64,000 nt of DNA from Mycteria americana (lineage: Eukaryota; Chordata; Aves; Ciconiiformes; Ciconiidae): positions 806,001 to 870,000 of the forward strand of contig NW_027445626.1 of assembly GCF_035582795.1 (NCBI RefSeq), given 5' to 3'. Shown here piece after piece: positions 35,446-48,080 of this stretch (the first letter of the stretch is position 1; the number at the start of each line of letters is the position of its first letter). The notes under the pieces were generated by a model. It was not told where the DNA came from. It searched no databases and saw only the letters and a program-made list of their open reading frames with translations. The position numbers were made by a program, and so were the translations under genes.

Positions 35446-37789
35446 CCAGAGACATAGTCCTATATTTCTGTGATTCTTCCACTCAGAGGACATGAAATCA
35501 AGTGAGGGCTGTAATGTGTGCTTTGTTTTGTTTTGTAGGCTGACAGTAAGGAGGTTCTGTATGCATGTATGGCATGAAATACAGTTTGGCTTCTGCATAG
35601 AGAAGAGGAAGCAGCAGCTGGCACGATCTTGTTCCTAGGCCTTCTAAGGAGCATCTCGTGGAGTGATCTGTGCCTTAACTTTAAGGAGCGCTTTCCTGAA
35701 TGAGCTATGCCCACAGCTGCAGCCGGACATTTCCCTTGTGTGAATGAGGTGAATAAGGTGAACAGTCTGGAGAACATGCCCTTAGAGCAACGCAAGGACT
35801 TCCCATATTTGCTGCATAGCGTCACGAGTGCAGAGTCTGTCAAACCTAAGCTGTCAAACCTAAGCTATCTACCTAAAAATGTTAGAGCCATTACTGCACA
35901 AATGACTTGGGGTAGGATGTATCACAATAACATGCCTAAGACAGCTAAGGTAAATCTCCACCTGTGACTCCAAAATCTCTTCAGTGAAGAAGCATTGGTG
36001 GCACTCTGCCAGCTTGGATGGGATAGCATTCATCCCACTAACTTTGGCATTGAAGACTACACTCATCCATCTTCTTTTTCTGGGTTAGTAACCTGTGTGC
36101 CAGCTTGATGTAACAACCTCTGTATTTCCGTGTGTCCGTGGCTTGAGAGGGAAGTTATTGAAACAACACAAGAAAACTCTCTCAGATCAAAGGCAAAACC
36201 AAATGTCTCACATGGAATGACAATCCCATCTTCTCATTCACATGAATGAGCAAATCCTGGTTTTGATTCTCTTTCCAAAAGAGCATCTTTGTCTTGCAAA
36301 CCAAGAGTGAAAAGTAAGCCACGGAAATTACAAAACGGCAACATTGTGACAAGAATTAGAGAAGAGGAGGTGTTTCTGTTTAATTTCGGAGAGACCTTAA
36401 GGTACAGCTGTAATCCTCATGTCTTCAAAGGATGGTCCCCGCTGAGCAAGAGTCCTTCACTTGTGCAAATTACCACATGTTGCCCAGCACGTGGCTCAGT
36501 GCACCTGGAACTACATATTGCAAAATTAAGCTGCCAAGTTAAGCTGCCAAGTCTATGCTAAGTCCAGTTCTCCTGAAGACCACTATAGGAGGAGATGATA
36601 TCACCCTCTGGAGTGCTGATTCCTCCCCACTGTCAAAGGAGGACAGGCAATGAACTCATCTTTTCAGACACTAAAGATATAAAAGTCTATGTTTGAATAA
36701 GCTAATTCCACTAACTTGCTAGATTAGCTGCAGTATTGGGTGTGAGAGCATTGTGTCAAGGCCTGGACATTTATTTCACCAAAGGTGATCCAGAGACAGG
36801 GGCATTGTTACTCAAAATGACTTTTCTGACCAGTATGCTAGATTTTGTAGCAACTTAGAAGAGGGGTACTTTGAGAGAGTTAAACTGGACTGAATTTCAG
36901 GCATGGTTTTGTTCTCAGCAGGAGGTTAATGGAGACGTAAGTGCCACTTGGTCAAGAAATAAAGCCATTATTTTTCTCTTTATTGTGTTCCACCTATTTT
37001 CAGTCATTTCCTAAAGACCAAGAGGCTCAACAGAGATGCACTTGCACTTGCAAGGGGAGCCCTGAGGGACAAATTGACATCAAGCTTCTTCATTGCAGCC
37101 CTGTGGGAGATTGGCAGAGGTTAGACATTGTTGTCCAAGGCCTGTCTCCTTCCACTCCAAAAGGAAGCAGATGTCCTGAGGCTTCTGTGTTAAAACTGTC
37201 AACATTGTGAAGGCCTCTCTGCCTATCTCAGCTGCATCTAAACTAAGGCAAGGTGCCTCTGTTTTCATCATGGAATTGTTCTTCTAAAGGTAAGAAAGAG
37301 GAGTCTCATTCTTCAAGGCACTGGCAGTCTCCTCCTTGATGACATTGAAGAAGACATTCCCTCTCCCTGAGTACAGGCAGGCTCTTAGTCCACCTTTCTC
37401 CACAGAACTCATGAAAGTAGGACCTCCTTTGCACTCAGTGTGGGCAGCCCAGCCCCGTCCTCTGGCACTGTTCGGCAGAGCACAGGCCTCTGCCCATCAG
37501 CCTCTTCCCGATCGCCCGAGTGCTCAGTGGACTGGATGACCCTGTACTTGTCTAAGCTGGGCCCCAAATCCCTTCTCATTTCAACCCATTTCTTCATTTC
37601 CCAGTGCATGCAGCAGGTGTAGAGCAGGGGCTGATTGAACCCACTGCTCTCTCCATTTCCTCACAAGTCTTCCAGGAACAATGTACCCATGTCTTTGCAC
37701 TTCCAGCCAACGTATCACTTTGTGATGAGCTGTCACACAGAGATGTTTAGCCACCCTTCCCACATCTTGAGACCCGTTTTGACCACAGC
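35446..37789. other. Stretch with nothing recognised
   Basis: Only short frames; no domains, tRNA or clear repeat family. Confidence 0.4.
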
Positions 37790-38130
37790 ACGTTGTTTGT
37801 AAAGGGCTCGCATCGGGGGACGTGAAGAACGTGGAGAGCGTGAGTAATTGTCCATGCTACACACATCCACCTGTATCGGAAGAGTGAAGCAGTATGCATC
37901 ACTGAGAGTGGTGGTTTATTCACAAGCAGAGTCCTTTTATAACTGTAAGGTTGCAGCTGTTCCTGGTGGGGGTCTCTGCAGGTCCATCTATGAGTGCACC
38001 TGGAGTCCTGCTCCAGATGTGCCCCAGCTGTGGGTGGCTGCCCTTCCGCATGAGGCCAGACTAGGCGAATGAGGGACCCATGAGCAGCCATCACTCAGTA
38101 GATCCCACCATCCTTCGGGCACATTAATTG
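37790..38130 (-). repeat. Possible solo LTR-like fragment
   Basis: On the minus strand a TATAAAA (plus 37935-37941) is followed about 20 bases later by AATAAA (plus 37915-37920), a spacing seen in avian retroviral LTRs. Outer ends and target duplication could not be defined. Treated as a fossil; it may be another kind of promoter-bearing repeat. Confidence 0.4.
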
Positions 38131-38149
38131 AAGGGGGATTTAGCAGACG

Positions 38150-38213
38150 GGTGGGACAAGACATTCTCCAGAGATCCCTCCCAAACCCTACTGGTGTGAT
38201 TCTGCGATTCTGT
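38150..38213 (+). mobile_element. CR1 3' tail remnant
   Basis: Short piece ending in TGTGATTCTGCGATTCTGTG, the terminal repeat form of CR1 elements, after CTCCAGAGATCCCTCCCAAA. Very short insertion or remnant. Confidence 0.55.
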
Positions 38214-39304
38214 GAGTGATCTGTTTTGAGCCAGTGCACCTGAAGGAGTTTTCTAACCTGGATGATATTCACACTCACTTTTGGCTCTAGTTCAGATCTG
38301 ACCCACACTTTGACTCCAGATGAACTTTTCTTTCTGTCAAAAACAAGAGCATTTTTCCTTTCACACCTGGGTTCTAATAGTGACTCCCAGACACCTTGGC
38401 CGCCTTTTTCCTCTACAACATGACTTGCTTCCAGAGACTGCTCCCCTGACTGAAGGGAGCTCAGGCTCCTCACCGGTGCCTACCCATTGCTGGTGGTAGC
38501 TGAAGAAGTGTATCCTGATCCTACGCAGGTACAGTCTGGAGAGCCAGGCCCGGCAAGGAGTTAGAGCCCTTTTTGCCAACTTGCTCCATGCTGTTCCTCC
38601 ACAAGTTCCTCAGCTCTTGCAGCGTTGAGGCCTATGGTCAGCAGGACGTTGTGAGTCTTGTGCTGCCAGTGGGAAGGAGGAAGCTAGTAAGCCTTCTCCA
38701 GCCCATCAGTCTCTCTAGGAGAAGACCCAGCTCTGCCTTAGGCACTCATTCTATCCAGCACCTGGACCCATAACCTCATGGGCTCCCCATTGCATGCACC
38801 CAGGCATTGGAGTCCAGGATGTTTGCAACCCTGCCCCACTTGCTGGAGCACGGACCTCCTGTCCTACTCACCGGTGATTCCAGCTTGAAGTTCACTACCA
38901 TTCACACATGCCCACTAAGAACAGGGAGTGCGCCTACACAGAAGGTAGTTGGAAATAGGCTCTAATGAGAACACAAGGTAGTGAGCATTGCAGGGCTCCA
39001 TCAGAGAAGCGTAGGGACTGGCAACCTGGTTACACTCAGACGGCCCTTTTCTTCCCTTCCCTCTGTTTTTCCATTTTGTTGCCCAACAACTTTGTTAATG
39101 ATTCTTTTCCTTTAGACTTTTCTAAAGGACTTTTACATGACTACAACCATCAGGAACTTATCTGAGTGTCTTAATTTCAGTATTACAAGTAATATAGAGA
39201 TGAGGTTGCTGTGGGCATCAAAGTCAAGAGAAGGTTTAAAGGGAAATTGGAAGGACACCATTGCAGTAGCTCTGTGAGTCTGTAGAACAGATGCTTAAAA
39301 ATTA
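38214..39304. other. Stretch with nothing recognised
   Basis: No gene or repeat signature that I can support. Confidence 0.4.
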
Positions 39305-41010
39305 GTCATAGAATCATAGAATCATTTAGGTGGGAAAAGACCTTGAAGATCATCGACTCCAACTGTGAACCTAACACTACTAAATCACCACTAAACCATG
39401 TCCCTAAGCAACACATCTACACATCTTTTCCATACCTCCAGGGGTGGTGAATCAGCCACGGTCCTTGGAAGCCTGTTCCAATGCTTGACAACCCTTTCAG
39501 TGAAGAAATTGTTCCTAATATCCAATCTAAACCTCTCTTGGTGCAACTTGAGGCCATTTCCTCTTGTCCTATCACCTATTACTTGGGAGAAGAGACTGAC
39601 ACCCACCTTGCTCCAGCCTCCTTTCAGGTTGTTGTAGAGAGCGTCAAGATCTCCCCTCAGCCTCCTTTTCCCCAGGCTAAACAACCCCAGTTCCCTCAGC
39701 CGCTTCTCATCAGACTTTTGCTCTAGACCCTTCACCAGCTTCGTTGCCCTTCTCTGGACACGCTCAAGCACCTCATTGTCTTCCTTGCAGTGAGGGGCCC
39801 AAAAGTGAACACAGTATTCGAGGTGCAGCCTCACCAGTGCCAAGTACAGGGGCACGATCACTGCCCTAGTCCTGCTGACATCACTATTTCTGATACAAGC
39901 CAGGACGCTCTGGGCCTTCTTGGCCACCTGGGCACACTGCTGGCTCATATTCAGCCAGCTGTCGACCAACACCCCCAGGTCCTTTTCTGCTGGGCAGCTT
40001 TCCAGCCACTCTTCCCTAAGCCTGGAGCGTTGCAGGGGGTGGTGTGAGCCAAGTGCAGGACCCAGCATTAGCCTTGTTGAAACTCATACAGCTGGCCTTG
40101 GCCCATCAATCCAGCCTGTCCAGATCCCTCTGTAGAACCTTCCTACCCTCAAGCAGATCAACACTCCCGCCCAACTTGGTTTTGTCTGCAAACTTACTGA
40201 GGGTGCACTCAATCCCCTCATCCATATCATTGATAAAGATGTTGAACAGAACTGGCCCCAGTACTGAGCCCTGGGGGACACCACTGGTGACCGGCCACCA
40301 ACTGGATTGAAATCCATTCACCACCACTCTTTGGCCTGGCCATCCAGCCAGTTTTCTATGCAGCGAAGCATATGCCCGTCCAAGCCATGAGCAGCCACTT
40401 TCTCCAGGACAGTGCTGTGGGAAATGGTGTTCAAGGCACTCTAAAGTCCAGGTAGACAACATGCACAGCCTTTCCCTCATCCACTAAGCGGGTTGTCTTG
40501 TTATAGTAGGAGATCAGGTTAGTCAAGGAGGACCTGCCTTTCATAAACCCATGCTGACTGGGCCTGATCACCTGGTTGTCCTGTATGTGCCACCTGATGG
40601 CACACAAGATGATCTGCTCCATAACCTTCCCTGGCTCCAAGGTCAGACTGACAGGCCTGTAGTTCCCCAGATCCCCATTCTCACCCTTTCTTTAAATTGG
40701 CATCACATTTGGTAACCACCAGTCAACTGGGACCTCCATGGTTTAGCCAGGAGTGCTGAGAAAGGCTTGAAAGTGGCTTGGAGAACACTTCCACCAACTC
40801 CCTCAGTACCCTTGGGTGGATCCCATCTGGCCCCATAGACCTGTGTTTGACTATGTGGTGTAGTAGGTCGCTAACCATTTCCCCTTGGATTATGGGGGCT
40901 TCATTCTGCTCCGCGTCCCTGTCTTCCAGCTCAGGGTGCTGGGTACCGGGAGAACAACTGGTCTTGCTCTTGAAGACTGAGGCAACAGAAACCTCTTGAA
41001 CTTGTAACAC
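39305..41010 (-). mobile_element. CR1 LINE, 5'-truncated, about 1.7 kb
   Basis: It begins on the plus strand with the complement of the CR1 tail (AGAATCATAGAATCATTTAG). The minus strand carries ORF2 from LHHIVKHRSMGPDGIHPRVL and the reverse transcriptase ([20 protein letters not shown]) to the C-terminus ([12 protein letters not shown]). Frames are long but shifted in a few places, including 39391-40068 and 40106-40480. Moderately young. Confidence 0.94.
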
Positions 41011-41029
41011 GAGTAGCGGCCAGTCGTGA

Positions 41030-41620
41030 AGGGAGAGGAGAATAACCCCATCCATCAGGACAGGCTGGGAATTGACCAGCTGAACCTGAGGAAGAGGGTC
41101 TGGGCACTACAGGGGACACCATATGAGCCAGTAGTGCATGCTCACCATGAACAAGGCCAGCTGCATACGGGGCAGCAGTAGGAGGAGCATTGGCCACGCA
41201 GACATCTTGAGTTCTCACCCCTCTTGTCTCAGCACTGGTGTGGCCACACACAAAGAGGTGTTTCACAGTGTGGGGCTCCCCATTTTGCAGAAGGAGGGAG
41301 AGATTGGAGAGTGTGCAGAGGAGGTCTGCCAAGGTGGTCTTTGGTGCACATGACCTGTGTGGAATGGCTGAGGGACATGGTCTTCTTTGGCCCAGTGCTG
41401 GGGAGGCTCTGGACAATATGAGAGTAGCCTGAGAGTGCTTGAAGGTTGGTTTCAGAGATGTCAGAGCTGTTCTTTTTAGTGGGAAAAGGCCTGAGAATGA
41501 AATAATGCCACAAAGTGCAGCTTGGGACATCCAGAGTGGACATGAGGAGAAAGAAATGTCACTCCAAGGGCAGTGCTGTTGTGCAACAGGTCACCCTGGC
41601 TGTGCCCAAGGCTTTGTGTT
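41030..41620 (+). mobile_element. Diverged CR1-like LINE fragment
   Basis: Contains GAACCTGAGGAAGAGGGTCTG and a frame with LESVQRRSAKVVFGAHDL, resembling the LEGVQRRATKM segment near the end of CR1 ORF2. Strongly diverged, so family placement is tentative. Confidence 0.5.
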
Positions 41621-41827
41621 TTAAGGAAGAGCCAGGGAGGCTGGAGAGATTCCAGTAAAGGCAGGAAGATGCTGAGGTGAGAGCAAGGTGCAGTAGCAGG
41701 GTGGGTGCCTACAGCCTGCAGGGAAAGAGGCAGAGGTGATGCAAGCCCATAGGACAGCCTGTGGTGGAGATGACAGCGGGATGTAGAAAGGCTGAAAGCC
41801 CCCAACAGAGAGGAGCTCTTTCTGCCG

Positions 41828-42330
41828 TTGGCAATGGCCGTTGTCTCTGCCGCTGATGCCTCTGAGGAGACAACTTATCCTTTTAGCATTAGGGCCTCAT
41901 TGCCTCCTTGTCCACATCCAGGAGCCTGGGAGGTGTCGCAGCATAGTCCTGCCCTTGGCATCACACATCCCCACATCACACGGCCCCAGGAAGAGCCCTG
42001 GGCACCGTGTGAGGGCCAAGATCTCCCTTCCCAGGGGCTGGGGGTCAGTTGGTTAATGGGGTCAGGGCTCGGCCCTTTGCCTTAATGGGACACATTAAGG
42101 TTTACTCAGCATCAGAGCCACCTTCACATGTCCTTTGCCTGCCATCTCTGCCTCCAGCTTTCTGCTCTAACCAGTCCCCAGGGAGGCTTTGTCAGTAATG
42201 TCCCTCAGTGGGACCCATTAAGGCTCAAAGAAACTTTGCAGTTTGCAGCCAAATTCTTCAGAGGTTTCCTCAACTTCTTCTCAGTGTCTGAGCTTCACGG
42301 ACTTGGTCCCAAACCCACCAGAGAGGTCAT
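41828..42330 (+). repeat. Dispersed repeat, about 500 bp, copy 1
   Basis: Aligns in full with the reverse complement of 52370-52870: GTCTCTGCCGCTGATGCC, CCCCAGGAAGAGCCCTG, AGGGCCAAGATCTCCCTTCC, GGGAGGCTTTGTCAGTAATG, GTGTCTGAGCTTCACGGAC. Family unknown to me. Confidence 0.75.
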
Positions 42331-43120
42331 TACAGCACCTTGGGCTGGTCCTCTGCTGTTGAGCTGTTCCAGGCTCCTGGGATGGAGGGAGTGCATGGCA
42401 AACAGGAAGAGCTACAGAGAGACAGCTCTGCCCAGGAGCAGCTCCTCTGCAAAGCACCGCAGGGCTGAGGGCACTGCCTGCAGGCACTGAGTGGAGACAA
42501 GCAGGGCAGAGAGAGGTTAAAGGCGGTCTGGGCTGGGTGGATGGCTGAGAGTTCACTGCAGGAGCAATCTTCACAGCCTCTCCACCCTAAGTCTCTCGCT
42601 GCACGGCAATGAACGTGAGCTTCCTGGAGGGGTACGATAAATCTGTCACAGCGTACAGAGACCTCTCTCCAACGTAGAGGAGTAGGACCTGCTCCCGAGC
42701 AGGGCTTCCCTGCTGCACTGTCAGAGGGACAGGTAATGACAGTTGCCTTCTCCCGGGGATGGCTGCAGGGGTGTGAAGCCGGGTGTGCAGGCAGGGCTGC
42801 CCAGGGCTGTCCTGCAGAGCAGGGTCCCTGCGCCCAGGGGGCTGTGTGCCAGGGCAGGGACTCTGACGCTTGCCAGGGCCAGCACTCAGCCTGCCCGGGT
42901 GGCTCCGCACAGCGCTGCAGGGAGAAGCTGTGGGTGGAAGGAGCGGCCCCCGTCAGGGCACGGTCCCTCTGCTGTGGAGAGGGTGCTGCGTGGGTCAGGG
43001 CTGCTCACAGCTCCACATCACTTCAGGACATTGCCAGAGGCAGATTTTCAAGAAGCACATCAAGGCAGGTGCTACGTGGAAGGAAAGGTGCTTTCTGAAG
43101 CCTGTGCTTTCCGTTTCCTG
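42330..43120 (+). repeat. Segmental duplicate upstream of OR14-like gene, copy 1
   Basis: Matches 62585-63350 over about 0.8 kb, for example GAGAGACAGCTCTGCCCAGG, CAGCACTCAGCCTGCCCGGG, and GTGCTGCGTGGGTCAGGGCT. It lies about 1.5 kb upstream of the OR14-like start and may hold its leader exon or promoter. That role is inferred from position. Confidence 0.8.
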
Positions 43121-44675
43121 CTGAGCTTGTGGGGCAAAATAGCCATGGAGCTGTGAGGTTTGCAGAAGAGACTGAGACCTCGACAGCATTAGACTGAGAG
43201 GTCAGTAGGTCTGTGAGGAAGCTGATTTAGTCCCTCCACCAGTTCCTTTGCCTAATGAAAGCCCCATCACTTGTGTGGAATCCTCGTGGGTTATCTGACC
43301 TGCCCCTTCTCTGAGATGCTCCTGGGCAGTGTCCTGCTGCCAGGAGGGCTCTGCAGGGCAGACCTGAGCACGGAGCGGGTGGGATGTAGTCTGTGGGCAC
43401 TGATAGGTAGCAGCCATGGGGAGAGAGAAGCAGCTCCTGGCAGGCACAGATCGAGGCAGCAGAGACACAGACCGCGAGCGAGAGCAAAGTGCTGAGAGCA
43501 AAGGCTGGGAGGGGGGAATTGGGCATCTCCCTGTCAGCCCTTCACTGAACATGTTTTTCCCCTACCAAGTCTGTCAGTCTCCTCTGCCACCCAGCAGAGC
43601 CTCTGCCCTCAAGGCGCTGGGGTGCAGGGCAGGAGCTGCCTCCTCTGCAGCCTGAGCTCCAGCAGAGGAGACTCTCCTGAGTGCCCATCTCTCCCTCCCT
43701 GGCCTTGCCTCACTTGGCAGAAGCCCTGGGGTATTTCTCCTGCTTTCTCCACCTGCCCCTGCTGCTGCTGTTTTCAGGCTCTCTAGGGATGGGCTTTGCA
43801 GCAGCAGCTCAGCAACTGACCCTGCAGGTCTGGCCATGCAGCTGTGTCCATGGGAGCAAGGTGCCCAAGACCTCTTCTAGCTTGTGGGTGTCTGGGCAAT
43901 GCAGTCCATAGGGTGGGGAGAAAGCTGGCTCTCTCTTCAGGACACCCCATCTTCAGGGCATCCAGAAGCTCACAGCTCTTCCCTGGGGAGGGGAGTGTGG
44001 AGATCGTCTGCATTTTGCAACTGGCTTCCTCTGTTCTGAGAGTATCCAGTTTCCTTTCCAGTATCCAGTTTCCTTTCAGGGCAAGAGCTGAGTGTGACCA
44101 TCCTGTGGCTCCGAGAGGTGTGAGCCAAGGGCAGCTGAGAGCAAGACTGAGGGACAGACCATCTCTCCTCCCTATGCACTAAGGGTCCAGCCCTTTGCCT
44201 GCCAGGGCTCTCAGGGTAGCACTTGCAGTGTAGCAGAAATGCCAAGGATGTCTGCCTTCAGCAAATCCCCCTCAGGTGGGACAAGGAACAGGAACAAAAG
44301 AAACCGCAACAAAACCAAACCCCCACAGCTCTCCTCTGCAGTTGGGTGAGTTGGGAGGGACAGTTTTGAAATGGCATTGATTTCATGAGTGGATTTAAGC
44401 AGAGGTCACTCCTGGTTTCTCTCTGCCTGTTGGTGCACAGCAGGACTGACTCCTCCGGTGCCCACAGCAGAATCCCCTGCTCCCCGTTGGGCCCTCAGCC
44501 AGCGAGAAAGAGAGTTGCAGCCAGGCAGCTGCATGAAGGTCTTTCTGGAAGGAGAGAGAGAGGCTGGCGGGGGGTGTTTCTGTGAGAAATGCAGCAGGTT
44601 TTGCTGAGAGTTTTGTGTCCTAACTCTTCACTGCCTTTTCCTCCTTGGACAGGTCCTCAAACCCAGAGGAAGCAA
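43121..44675. other. Upstream region of the OR14-like gene
   Basis: No coding feature. A splice acceptor (CCTTTTCCTCCTTGGACAG, ending 44652) lies 23 bp before the receptor ATG, as expected for receptor genes with a non-coding first exon. Confidence 0.5.
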
Positions 44676-45596
44676 ATGTCCAACAGCAGCTCCATAACCA
44701 AGTTTCTCCTCCTGGCATTCGCAGACACACGGGAGCTGCAGCTCTTGCACTTCTGGCTCTTCCTGGGCATCTACCTGGCTGCCCTCCTGGGCAACAGCCT
44801 TATCATCACCGTCATAGCCTGTGACCACCACCTCCACACCCGCATGTACTTCTTCCTTCTCACCCTCTCCCTCCTCGACCTGGGCTCCATCTCCACCACT
44901 GTCCCCAAAGCCATGGCCAATTCCCTGTGGGACACCAGGGCCATCTCCTACCAAGGGTGTGTGGCCCAAGTCTTTTTCTTTTTCTTGTTTATGTCAGCTG
45001 AGTATTTTCTTCTCACTGTCATGGCCTACGACCGCTACATTGCCATCTGCAAACCTCTGCACTATGAGACCCTCGTGGGCAGCAGAGCTTGTGTCCACAT
45101 GGCAGCACCTTCCTGAGGCAGTTGGTTTCTCTATGCTGTGCTGCACACGGCCAATACATTTTCACTACCACTCTGCAAGGGCAAAGCCCTGGACCAGTTC
45201 TTCTGTGAAATCCCCCAGATCCTCAAGCTCTCCTGCTCAGACACCTACCTCAGGGAAGCTGGGCTTCTTGTGGCTAGCCTCTGTTTTGCATTTGGGTGTT
45301 TTGTGTTCATTGTGCTGTCCTATATCCAGATCTTGAGGGCCGTGCTCAAGATCCCCTCTGAGCAGGGACGGCACAAAGCCTTTTCCACGTGCCTCCCTCA
45401 CCTGGCCATAGTCTCCCTGTTTGTCAGCACTGGCATGGTTGCCTACCTGAAGCCCCCCTCCATCTCCTCCCCATCCCTGGACTTTGTGGTGTCGGTTCTG
45501 TACTTGGTGGTGCCTCCAGCAGTCAACCCCCTCATCTACAGCATGAGGAACAAGGAGCTCAAGGATGCCCTATGGAAACTGACCCAATGGCCGTAG
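44676..45596 (+). pseudogene. OR14-like olfactory receptor with one nonsense codon
   Basis: A full-length receptor frame of 307 codons including the stop. It has MSNSSSITKFLLLAF, GNSLIITVIACDHHLHT, LDLGSISTTVPKAMANSLWD, MAYDRYIAICKPLHY, FFCEIPQILKLSCSDTYLRE, RHKAFSTCLPHLAIVSLFVS and PPAVNPLIYSMRNKELKDAL, the pattern of the bird-expanded OR14-like group. TGA at 45114-45116 (codon 147, TM4) replaces the usual tryptophan after MAAxx, a one-base change. LHTRMYFF replaces LHTPMYFF. Everything else is intact, so it is either a very recent pseudogene, a segregating null allele or a base error. Confidence 0.93.
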
Positions 45597-45797
45597 CGTC
45601 ACTGACAACAACCTGCCTCCCAGCACTTCACATGTCCCGGAGCTTATCTTAGGCCAGCAGTCTGCTTTTTTCCCTGAAAGAATTCTACTTCCATATAATT
45701 TTCTAGGTTGTTACTTCTAGTCTTGAGGCTTTATCCTGTTGGGTGTGACCCTAGCACCACATTGTGTCATCTGTGACCTGTCCACTAACAGCTCTTC

Positions 45798-45803
45798 AAT
45801 AAA
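45798..45803 (+). promoter_or_regulatory. Polyadenylation signal of the OR14-like gene
   Basis: AATAAA about 200 bp after the receptor stop, in TTCAATAAAAGG. Confidence 0.6.
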
Positions 45804-47079
45804 AGGGCATCTCCTGGGTGCAGTCCCTGGTGGTTGGGCTCTTCCTCCCAAGTGGCTGCCACTAAAATGTCCAAGGAATTGGTCTTTGAAAAAGTCTTTT
45901 ATGTTCTCCCTGTTTTTGGGGTTAAGCTCACAGTGTCATTGGGTTCCACTGGACCAGAAGTTCTGGTTTTAAAGGCTCTCTTCTTGGCGTAAGATGGTGC
46001 ATGAGCTCCCTATTCCCTCCTCAGGCTGCTTCACATATGTCAGGACTCATGGCGTATAGCCATCTTTATGGAAATGAATTTGGAGCGGTCAGGAGAGGAC
46101 GAGGACTCACCATGTGCCCTGGGGTGGGAGTGAATGGAGGCACACAAAGTGAAACACCCTCAAACACCCCAAAAGCAAAGCACTAAATCAAGGTATGCAC
46201 AAAGAAGGACTCTGCAGTGCCATGAGACTCAGTGTGGACCCAGTGGGCATGGCAAAGGGAGACTGGAGAGATGCGGGAGGTGCCTAAGGAGCCCCAGGGC
46301 CAGGACTCTTGTGCTGTCCTAGGGAGAGGGGCTGGTGGGACAAGAGAAGGGTGCAAATGCAGTCGGGGTTAGGGACAACCTACAATATGAATGCAGCAGG
46401 GCTAGAGATTGACTGGGCTCTGTTTCCTCTTGCCCTTTTGGCCAGCAGCAGCCCCAGGGCTGGTGGGGAGGGTGACCCCCCTGTCTGACCTCCAGGAGCT
46501 GCTGTGCCCTTCAGAGCAGCCGGAGCTGTGGCTGAGTGCCCAGAGTGCTGCAGCCCCCTGTGGTGGGCACTGCCATGGGGCCAGGGCAGGTGTGGAGAGC
46601 TGGAGCTGGGGCTGGGCTGGAGATGTCCTGGAAGAGGAAACACCAGTGTAGAGCTAAGCTGTGCGAGTGTGCAGGAGAAGGGCACACAGCAGGGTGCTCA
46701 CAAGGCAGAGCCAGGTGGCAAAATGAAGGAAGCAAGGCACCAAAGGTGCAGAAGAGAGGGGCTTGGTCTGTGCCATGCTCCCTGGACACCCCGGGGAAGC
46801 TGCCCTAGGAATATTGTCCCAGACCGGTGCCACACACGAGCCATTTCCATCTCTGGCCATACACCCCAGCCATGAGAAGGGACCTTTGCTGTACGGTCAC
46901 CTCCGTCCTCCTCCGAGGCTCAGTGATACCCAACTCCACAGCCATTATTAATAAAGAGGACACCAGTTTCCTACTGACACTCTTTACACACCAAGTCCCA
47001 GAGCTCTTGCCACAGCTGCTCTCTCAGCCAAGCCCATTCTCAGACAGCTCCAGCTCGAGCAGGTGCTCATGGCCTTGTC
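45804..47079. other. Stretch with nothing recognised
   Basis: No supported gene or repeat. Open frames around 46380-46880 lack any domain. Confidence 0.4.
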
Positions 47080-47318
47080 TCGACAAATACTGAAACTGTC
47101 CAGTGATTCAGAACGCACCAGCTGGCCTGGGTCCTTGCCCCAGTGTTTGACTCCGAGGGATTTCTCAAAACCCCAGCTCTCTCAGCCTCTCCTTGTCCAT
47201 AACGTGCTCCAGGCCCCAACCATCCTTCTGGCCTCTGCAGGACTTGCTCCAGTCTGTCAGGGTCTTCGTTGTGCTGGGAAGCCCCATACTGGGTGCAGCA
47301 GACCTGGGGTGGTCCTGT
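47080..47318 (-). mobile_element. Diverged CR1 fragment
   Basis: The plus strand shows the complement of the CR1 C-terminal region: CCAGCTCTCTCAGCCTCTCC, CTCCAGGCCCCAACCATCCT and a diverged CTGGGTGCAGCA before LTR-like sequence. Confidence 0.6.
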
Positions 47319-48080
47319 GGTGGGTTCACGTTGACCAGCAGCCAGACAGCCACCCAGCCGCTCACTCACTCCCCCAGCTCAACAGGACAAAGGGAGAAAA
47401 TAAATCAGAAAAGCGCATTGGTCAAGGTGTGTGTGGGTAGAGGCCAGAAATGTTGGCACTGTGGTAGGTGCTTGGTTTGGTTTGACCCCAGCCAGCAGCT
47501 AAGCACCCACAAAGTCGTTTGCTCACTCTCCCCTACCCCCACCACCCCCAGCAGGACGGGGGAGGGAATTGGAAGTGCAAAACCAAGAAAACTCATGGGT
47601 CAGAACAAAGACAGTTTAATAGGTGAAGCAAAACTGCGTCTACACGCAAAGCAAAATGAGGAATTCATGCACTACGTCCCATCGGCAGGCAGATGTTTAG
47701 CCATTTCCGGGAAAGCAGGCCTTGGGAAGACAAGTGCCTTGATCACATATATTTCTCCTTTTTCCTTCTTTCATTGAGTTTGATGTTTTACTTTTTTTGC
47801 TGAACCTGCCATCATATGCAATGGAATATCCCTTTGGTCATTCCGGGTCAGCTGTCCCAGCTGTGTCCCTGCCAACTTCTTGCGTACCCCCAGTCTCCTT
47901 GCTGTAGGGGCAGAGTGGGAAAAAGAGAAAGCCTTCACGCTCTGCAAGGACTGTGCAGCAATAGCCAAAACACTGTTGCGTTATCAGTGCTGTTTTAGTG
48001 TCAAATCCAAAGCACATCACCCTGTGGGCTGCATTAACTCCATCCCAGCCATTTACAGGTCATACATCAGGGTAAGGAAT
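47319..48080. repeat. ERV LTR-like dispersed repeat, copy 2 with a duplicated start
   Basis: Two related starts (TGTGGTGGGTTCACG near 47319 and TGTGGTAGGTGCTTGG near 47459) each lead into CAGCCAGC...CACTC-type sequence. They are followed by GACAGTTTAATAGG and then AATGGAATATCCCTTTGGTC. Matches 49970-50430. Fossil LTR-like element; no internal genes. Confidence 0.6.

Noticed and set aside
46380-46880. Overlapping frames downstream of the OR14-like gene
   Set aside because: No recognisable domain; composition only.
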